Shown here piece by piece: positions 6,283-10,007 of a DNA stretch of 10,007 nt. The notes under the pieces were generated by a model. It worked only from the letters and a program-made list of their open reading frames with translations. It had not been told where the DNA came from and made no database searches. Source of the DNA: Oscillospiraceae bacterium (GTDB lineage Bacteria; Bacillota; Clostridia; Oscillospirales; Oscillospiraceae); contig JAITQY010000143.1 of NCBI GenBank assembly GCA_031288675.1, positions 1 through 10,007 on the forward strand, read 5' to 3'. The number at the start of each line of letters is the position of its first letter. Position 1 is the first letter of the stretch. The translations under genes and the position numbers were made by a program.

Positions 6283-6636
6283 ATGCCGAACCCAAAAGTA
6301 AAATTTCATACAGAACTCTTCGGATTCCGCAGAGCCGATGTTGCGCAGTACATAGAGAAACTCGGACGGCGTTACAGTCATTTAGAGGCGGAGCTTAACG
6401 GTTTGCGCGCGGAGCTTGAGGATGTTAACGAAACACGTCTTCGCCTTGCGGAGGAAAAGCTGGAGCTTCTCTCCGGGCTGTCCTCAATAGAAGACAGCAG
6501 GGACAAACTTGCCGGGATTCAGGCGGAACGCGACGCTATCGGGCAGGAACGCGATGCGCTTAAATCCCAGCGGGAGCGCACAATTGCAAAGCTGGCGGAA
6601 CTTGTAAAATTTGTGGAGAGTATCGGTGATGCTTAG
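6283..6636 (+). CDS. Small DivIVA-like coiled-coil protein
   Basis: This is a 117-residue protein. The N-terminus VKFHTELFGFRRADVAQYIE (6-25) resembles the DivIVA/GpsB N-terminal segment, where a short hydrophobic turn (FGFRRADV) precedes a coiled coil. From about residue 26 to 113 nearly everything is heptad-rich, charged helix, for example RYSHLEAELNGLRAELEDVN and QERDALKSQRERTIAKLAEL. There is no membrane span. DivIVA-family proteins mark curved membrane or septa and organise division or cell-wall growth, but this assignment rests on a short stretch, so a generic coiled-coil adaptor is possible. GAGG (6271-6274) lies 8 bases before the ATG. Its end overlaps the start of recN by 8 bases, so the two are likely translationally coupled. 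It is the first gene after the strong promoter at 6036. Confidence 0.75.
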   Translation: MPNPKVKFHTELFGFRRADVAQYIEKLGRRYSHLEAELNGLRAELEDVNETRLRLAEEKLELLSGLSSIEDSRDKLAGIQAERDAIGQERDALKSQRERTIAKLAELVKFVESIGDA

Positions 6637-8272
6637 ACGGCTGACTGTCGAAAATGTCGCTGTTATTGAACACGCGGAAATAGAGTTCCTGCCGGGGTTC
6701 AATGTCCTCACCGGCGAGACCGGTGCGGGCAAAAGCATCGTTATCGACGCGCTCGGCGCGGTGATTGGCGAACGTGCAGGACGCGAGCTTGTTCGTACAG
6801 GAGCGGAAAACGCGTCGGTTTCAGGTGTTTTTGACGTTAGCGCGGAGATATTCGCATGGCTTGACGGCAATGGTATAAATACAGACGAGGATGACGCGGA
6901 GCTTATAATCGTCCGCAAAATCAATGCGGACGGCAAATCCAATTGCCGTGTCAACGGCGCTTCTGTAAGCGTGGCTCAGCTGCGGGAGTTAGGCGAACTG
7001 CTCGCTGATATTCACGGTCAAAATGACGGGCGCGCGTTACTCGCTGAAACCGCGCACCTAAGTTATTTAGACGCTTACGCTAAAAATACGGACATATTCA
7101 CTGCCTACAGCGGGAAATATAAGGTATACAAAACGGCTCAGTCCGCGCTGTCTGACCTGAGAAATAAAGCGGCGGATCGCGAGATACGTATTGAGGAACT
7201 TCGCCGCCAAATTGACGAGATCTCCGCAGCTAAGCTTATTCCCGGCGAAGAGGAAGAGCTGCTTCAACGCAGAGAATTGCTCAAGAACTCCGGTAAACTT
7301 ACAGGTTCATTAGAGAGCGCTTATGACGCGCTTCGCGGCGGCGGTGATGCGCTTGGCTTAGTACAAACGGCGTCCGCATTGCTTGAAAAAGCCTCAGCGC
7401 TTGCTCCGGAACTTAACTCTGTTGCAGTGATATTGGAGACTGCCGCCGGCGAAATAGAAGAAGCGGCGGAACTCACCCGGGACTTCTGCGGCAAGCTGGA
7501 TTTCTCTCCGCAGGAGCAAGATAAAATCGAGGAACGCCTTTCGCTTCTTCGCCGGATTGAGCACCGCTACGGAACGGTCGAAGAAACCTTGCTGCGTCTT
7601 GGGCGCTCGCGCGTAGAACTCGAAGAACTCGAAAGCTGGAACGAAAACATTACGGCGTTAGAACGCGATGTTCAAGCCGCGTTAAGGGAACTTCATATTG
7701 CGGCGGAAGAGCTTACCAAGTCGCGGAAATCTGCAGCCTCTGAGCTTGAAAAGCGAGTTGCCGAAGAACTCGCACAGTTGTCAATGCCCGGCGCAAGGTT
7801 TGTGGTTAACTTTGACTTTTGCAGTGAACCGGCGGCTAAAGGTACGGAGGACGTAAAATTCCTGATGTCTGCCAATGCGGGCGAAGAACCCGGACGAATC
7901 AGTAAAATCGCGTCCGGCGGCGAACTTAGCCGTATTATGCTTGCTTTGAAATCAGTACTTCCGTCCGGCTCCTCTGCTCAGATATTCGATGAAATAGACG
8001 CAGGTGTAAGCGGCATAGCCGCAGGACGCGTCGCGGCAAAGCTAAAGAATGTTGCAGCCGGAAAGCAGGTTTTATGCGTTACGCACTTGCCGCAAATTGC
8101 GGCTGTAGCTGATGCTCAATTCCTTATTGAGAAACAGCAGCGGGACGGTCGCACTTTTACTGAAATTACACCTCTTGACCATTCCGGAAGGGTGCGGGAA
8201 CTTGCCCGGCTGATTGGCGGAGAAAATGTCAGTGACACAACTTTGCTCGCGGCGGAAGAAATGCTAAACTAA
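6629..8272 (+). CDS. recN: DNA repair protein RecN
   Basis: RecN is an SMC-like ATPase that acts early in repair of double-strand breaks, binding and tethering DNA ends. The protein is 547 residues, the usual length. It has a Walker A site GETGAGKS (29-36), a long coiled coil in the middle (about 150-370), the ABC signature SGGELSR (429-435) and Walker B IFDEIDAG (452-459). VTHLPQIAAVADAQFLIEK contains the typical switch-like histidine. DIHGQNDGRALL is a RecN hallmark. I chose the ATG at 6629 because it gives MLRRLTVENVAVIEHAEIEF, matching the usual RecN N-terminus, and GGAGAG (6614-6619) is well placed. An upstream TTG at 6611 would add six residues without support. It overlaps the DivIVA-like gene by 8 bases, and tyrS follows after 44 bases. 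Confidence 0.97.
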   Translation: MLRRLTVENVAVIEHAEIEFLPGFNVLTGETGAGKSIVIDALGAVIGERAGRELVRTGAENASVSGVFDVSAEIFAWLDGNGINTDEDDAELIIVRKINADGKSNCRVNGASVSVAQLRELGELLADIHGQNDGRALLAETAHLSYLDAYAKNTDIFTAYSGKYKVYKTAQSALSDLRNKAADREIRIEELRRQIDEISAAKLIPGEEEELLQRRELLKNSGKLTGSLESAYDALRGGGDALGLVQTASALLEKASALAPELNSVAVILETAAGEIEEAAELTRDFCGKLDFSPQEQDKIEERLSLLRRIEHRYGTVEETLLRLGRSRVELEELESWNENITALERDVQAALRELHIAAEELTKSRKSAASELEKRVAEELAQLSMPGARFVVNFDFCSEPAAKGTEDVKFLMSANAGEEPGRISKIASGGELSRIMLALKSVLPSGSSAQIFDEIDAGVSGIAAGRVAAKLKNVAAGKQVLCVTHLPQIAAVADAQFLIEKQQRDGRTFTEITPLDHSGRVRELARLIGGENVSDTTLLAAEEMLN

Positions 8273-8316
8273 CGGAAACGTTTGTGAAATAAAAGAAAAA
8301 ATAAAGGATTTTTACA

Positions 8317-9504
8317 ATGACACTTTTTGAGGAACTCAAAGCGCGCGGACTTGTTGCGCAGGTTACGGACGAACCGGAAATTGCGGAGCTTATCAATAAC
8401 GGGAAAGCGACTTTCTATATCGGCTTCGACCCAACTGCGGACAGCCTTACCGCCGGACATGCAGTGTCGCTTGCGTTTATGCGCAGACTTCAGCAGGCTG
8501 GAAATAAAACGATTGCCCTTATCGGCGGCGGTACTACTATGGTCGGCGACCCCAGCGGACGCACTGATATGCGTAAAATGCTTACTACGGAACAAATTGC
8601 CGCTAACGGGGAGCGTTTCAGGGCGCAGATGTCAAAATTTATTGACTTCTCTGACGGCAAGGCAATTATGGTCAACAATGCCGACTGGCTTGGTAAGCTA
8701 AGTTTCTTTGACTATGCCCGTGAGGTCGCGCTTCACTTTTCTGTGAATAATATGCTTCGCGCGGAGTGTTACCGTTCACGTATGGACGATGGTTTGACGT
8801 TGTTTGAGATGCTGTATATGACTATGCAGGCATACGACTTCGAGGAGCTTTTCAAGCGTTACGACTGCGTATTACAGTGCGGGGGAGACGACCAGTGGAG
8901 CAATATACTCGCCGGACGCGATCTGATTCGCCGTAAGATGCACAAGAGCGCTTATGTACTGACGTTCCCTCTGTTAACTGACAGCAACGGAGTGAAAATG
9001 GGTAAGACTGCCGGCAACGCGCTGTGGTTAGACCCGAACAAAACTACTCCCTACGATTTCTATCAGTACTGGCGTAACGTCAGTGACGCGGACGTTATCA
9101 AGTGCCTTAAAATGCAAACTTTCGTTCCTCTTGATGAAATTGCCGAGCTGGAAAAGGGCAATCCGAATCTCGCAAAAGAGCGGCTTGCATTTGAGCTTAC
9201 GGCAATGGTACACTCAGAAGAGGACGCTCAACAGGCGCAGGATACCGCGCGCAGTCTGTTCAGCGGCGGCGTTTCCGAGAATATGCCGACAGTAGAGATT
9301 ACCGCCGGAACATATACCATAATTGACCTGCTTGTTGCGTCTAAGTTCTGTGACAGCAACAGTGACGCGCGCCGCAATATTCAGCAAGGCGGGGTCTCAG
9401 TTAACGGTGAGACGGTTACTGACATAGCCGCAAAGTTTGACGTTGACGCAGAGGGCGTAATCCTGCGCAAAGGTAAAAAGAAGTATGCTCGTATTAGGGC
9501 TTGA
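8317..9504 (+). CDS. tyrS: Tyrosyl-tRNA synthetase
   Basis: TyrRS activates tyrosine and loads it on tRNA-Tyr. It is a class I enzyme of 395 residues, with the catalytic domain at about 1-230, a helical domain at about 231-325 and a C-terminal S4 RNA-binding domain at about 330-395 (IIDLLVASKF...QQGGVSVNG). YIGFDPTADSL (34-44) aligns residue by residue with the Bacillus stearothermophilus enzyme, including Tyr34, Asp38 and Thr40. IGDPSG-type VGDPSGR (77-82) and DDQWSNI (191-197) are present. The KMSKS loop is KMGKT (227-231), typical for this family. The HIGH motif reads TAGH (45-48), so the first His is Thr. AAAGGA (8303-8308) lies 8 bases before the ATG. There is room for only 44 bases after recN, so no T-box leader controls it here. 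Its 3' end overlaps ruvC by 20 bases. Confidence 0.97.
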   Translation: MTLFEELKARGLVAQVTDEPEIAELINNGKATFYIGFDPTADSLTAGHAVSLAFMRRLQQAGNKTIALIGGGTTMVGDPSGRTDMRKMLTTEQIAANGERFRAQMSKFIDFSDGKAIMVNNADWLGKLSFFDYAREVALHFSVNNMLRAECYRSRMDDGLTLFEMLYMTMQAYDFEELFKRYDCVLQCGGDDQWSNILAGRDLIRRKMHKSAYVLTFPLLTDSNGVKMGKTAGNALWLDPNKTTPYDFYQYWRNVSDADVIKCLKMQTFVPLDEIAELEKGNPNLAKERLAFELTAMVHSEEDAQQAQDTARSLFSGGVSENMPTVEITAGTYTIIDLLVASKFCDSNSDARRNIQQGGVSVNGETVTDIAAKFDVDAEGVILRKGKKKYARIRA

Positions 9505-9982
9505 TCCCGGCGTAGCGACGGTTGGATTCGGATTTGTCCGCGCGGACGGCACAAGCCGCCGTGCCGGAGAATACGGAGTAATTTCCACTCCGGCGAAGTT
9601 AGCCCTTACCCGTCGGTTAGATACGATTTACAGCGACGTGACTCAGTTGATTGCACAGTTTAAGCCGGATGCGGTGTCAATTGAGGAACTGTACTTCGGA
9701 CGAAATGTAACCACAGGTTTGAATGTTGCTCACGCGCGCGGAGTAATGCTGCTTGCGGCATTCCGAAGCGGCGTTCCGGCGTATCAGTACGCGCCGAACA
9801 AAGTCAAGAACAGCGTAGTCGGATACGGCAAAGCAAGTAAGTGTCAGGTTCAGGAGATGGTTACGCGGTTACTTGGACTTAACGAGATACCGCGTCCGGA
9901 TGATGCGGCGGACGCGCTCGCAATCGCGCTGTGTCACGCTCAGGCGGCAAGCAGTTTGACATTCAGCGGAGAAAATATATAA
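9485..9982 (+). CDS. ruvC: Holliday junction resolvase RuvC
   Basis: RuvC is the endonuclease that cuts Holliday junctions symmetrically, working with the RuvAB branch-migration motor. The protein is 165 residues, close to the usual length, with an RNase H-like fold. The four acidic metal ligands are visible: Asp7 in LGLDPG, Glu67 in VSIEELYFGRN, and Asp140 and Asp143 in RPDDAADALAIALCH. VVGYGKASKCQVQ (111-123) is the conserved DNA-contact region. The ATG at 9485 lies inside tyrS, in another frame, and the genes overlap by 20 bases. The protein begins directly with the first core strand (MLVLGLDPG), which supports this start. A weak AAAGG (9469-9473) is 11 bases upstream, so expression probably relies on coupling to tyrS translation. 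ruvA and ruvB often follow ruvC. Confidence 0.97.
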   Translation: MLVLGLDPGVATVGFGFVRADGTSRRAGEYGVISTPAKLALTRRLDTIYSDVTQLIAQFKPDAVSIEELYFGRNVTTGLNVAHARGVMLLAAFRSGVPAYQYAPNKVKNSVVGYGKASKCQVQEMVTRLLGLNEIPRPDDAADALAIALCHAQAASSLTFSGENI

Positions 9983-10007
9983 ACTCTTATATTAAAAGAG
10001 GCGGTTT
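9983..10007 (+). promoter_or_regulatory. Possible ribosome binding site of a gene starting beyond the window
   Basis: The last bases include AAAAGAGG (9994-10001), which could be the ribosome site of a gene beginning at or just after the window edge. By common gene order ruvA is the first guess, but nothing of it is visible. A 5-base CTCTT/AAGAG inverted pair (9984-10000) is too short and lacks a T-run to be called a terminator. Confidence 0.3.

Noticed and set aside
6611..6628. TTG start adding six residues to RecN
   Set aside because: The ATG at 6629 gives the conserved RecN N-terminus and has a better placed GGAGAG site.

Overview
The window looks like an ordinary chromosomal segment of a low- to mid-GC Gram-positive bacterium, most likely a member of the Clostridia (Bacillota). 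This is inferred from strong GGAGG-type ribosome binding sites, textbook TTGACA/TATAAT promoters, the cysE-cysS pair, a TyrRS of the Bacillus type, a DivIVA-like coiled-coil protein, and a D,D-carboxypeptidase-like protein with a C-terminal membrane anchor. Base composition is roughly balanced from 355 onward. It is clearly more AT-rich in the first 350 bases.

Layout. On the minus strand at the left end lie a small membrane-protein gene cut by the window edge (1-247) and, upstream of it, a DacA-like penicillin-binding protein gene (355-1758). The partial gene has its own promoter, which overlaps the dacA stop codon, and a hairpin in its leader. A short divergent region (1759-1889) holds two back-to-back promoters, one for dacA and one for the plus-strand series. 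On the plus strand follow cysE, cysS, a PaaI-type hotdog thioesterase, a cysteine-containing flavodoxin-fold reductase and a metallo-beta-lactamase-fold hydrolase (1890-5860). A 422-base gene-free stretch (5861-6282) contains a near-perfect promoter followed by about 200 bases of degenerate 7-base periodic sequence. A second plus-strand run then reads DivIVA-like protein, recN, tyrS and ruvC (6283-9982), with overlaps at two of its three junctions. ruvA may follow just past the window edge.

How the genes work together. cysE makes O-acetylserine for cysteine synthesis and cysS charges tRNA-Cys, so the first plus-strand unit couples making cysteine to using it. The three enzymes behind it are housekeeping or detoxification-type proteins of uncertain substrate. 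The second unit puts two recombination/repair proteins (RecN, RuvC) on either side of tyrosyl-tRNA synthetase, behind a small coiled-coil protein.

No defence system, CRISPR array, insertion sequence, phage gene or RNA gene was seen. The most notable points are a DacA-like protein whose catalytic serine is replaced by glycine, the heptad-periodic leader before the recN operon, the regulated-looking start of the truncated membrane-protein gene, and a non-canonical HIGH motif in TyrRS.
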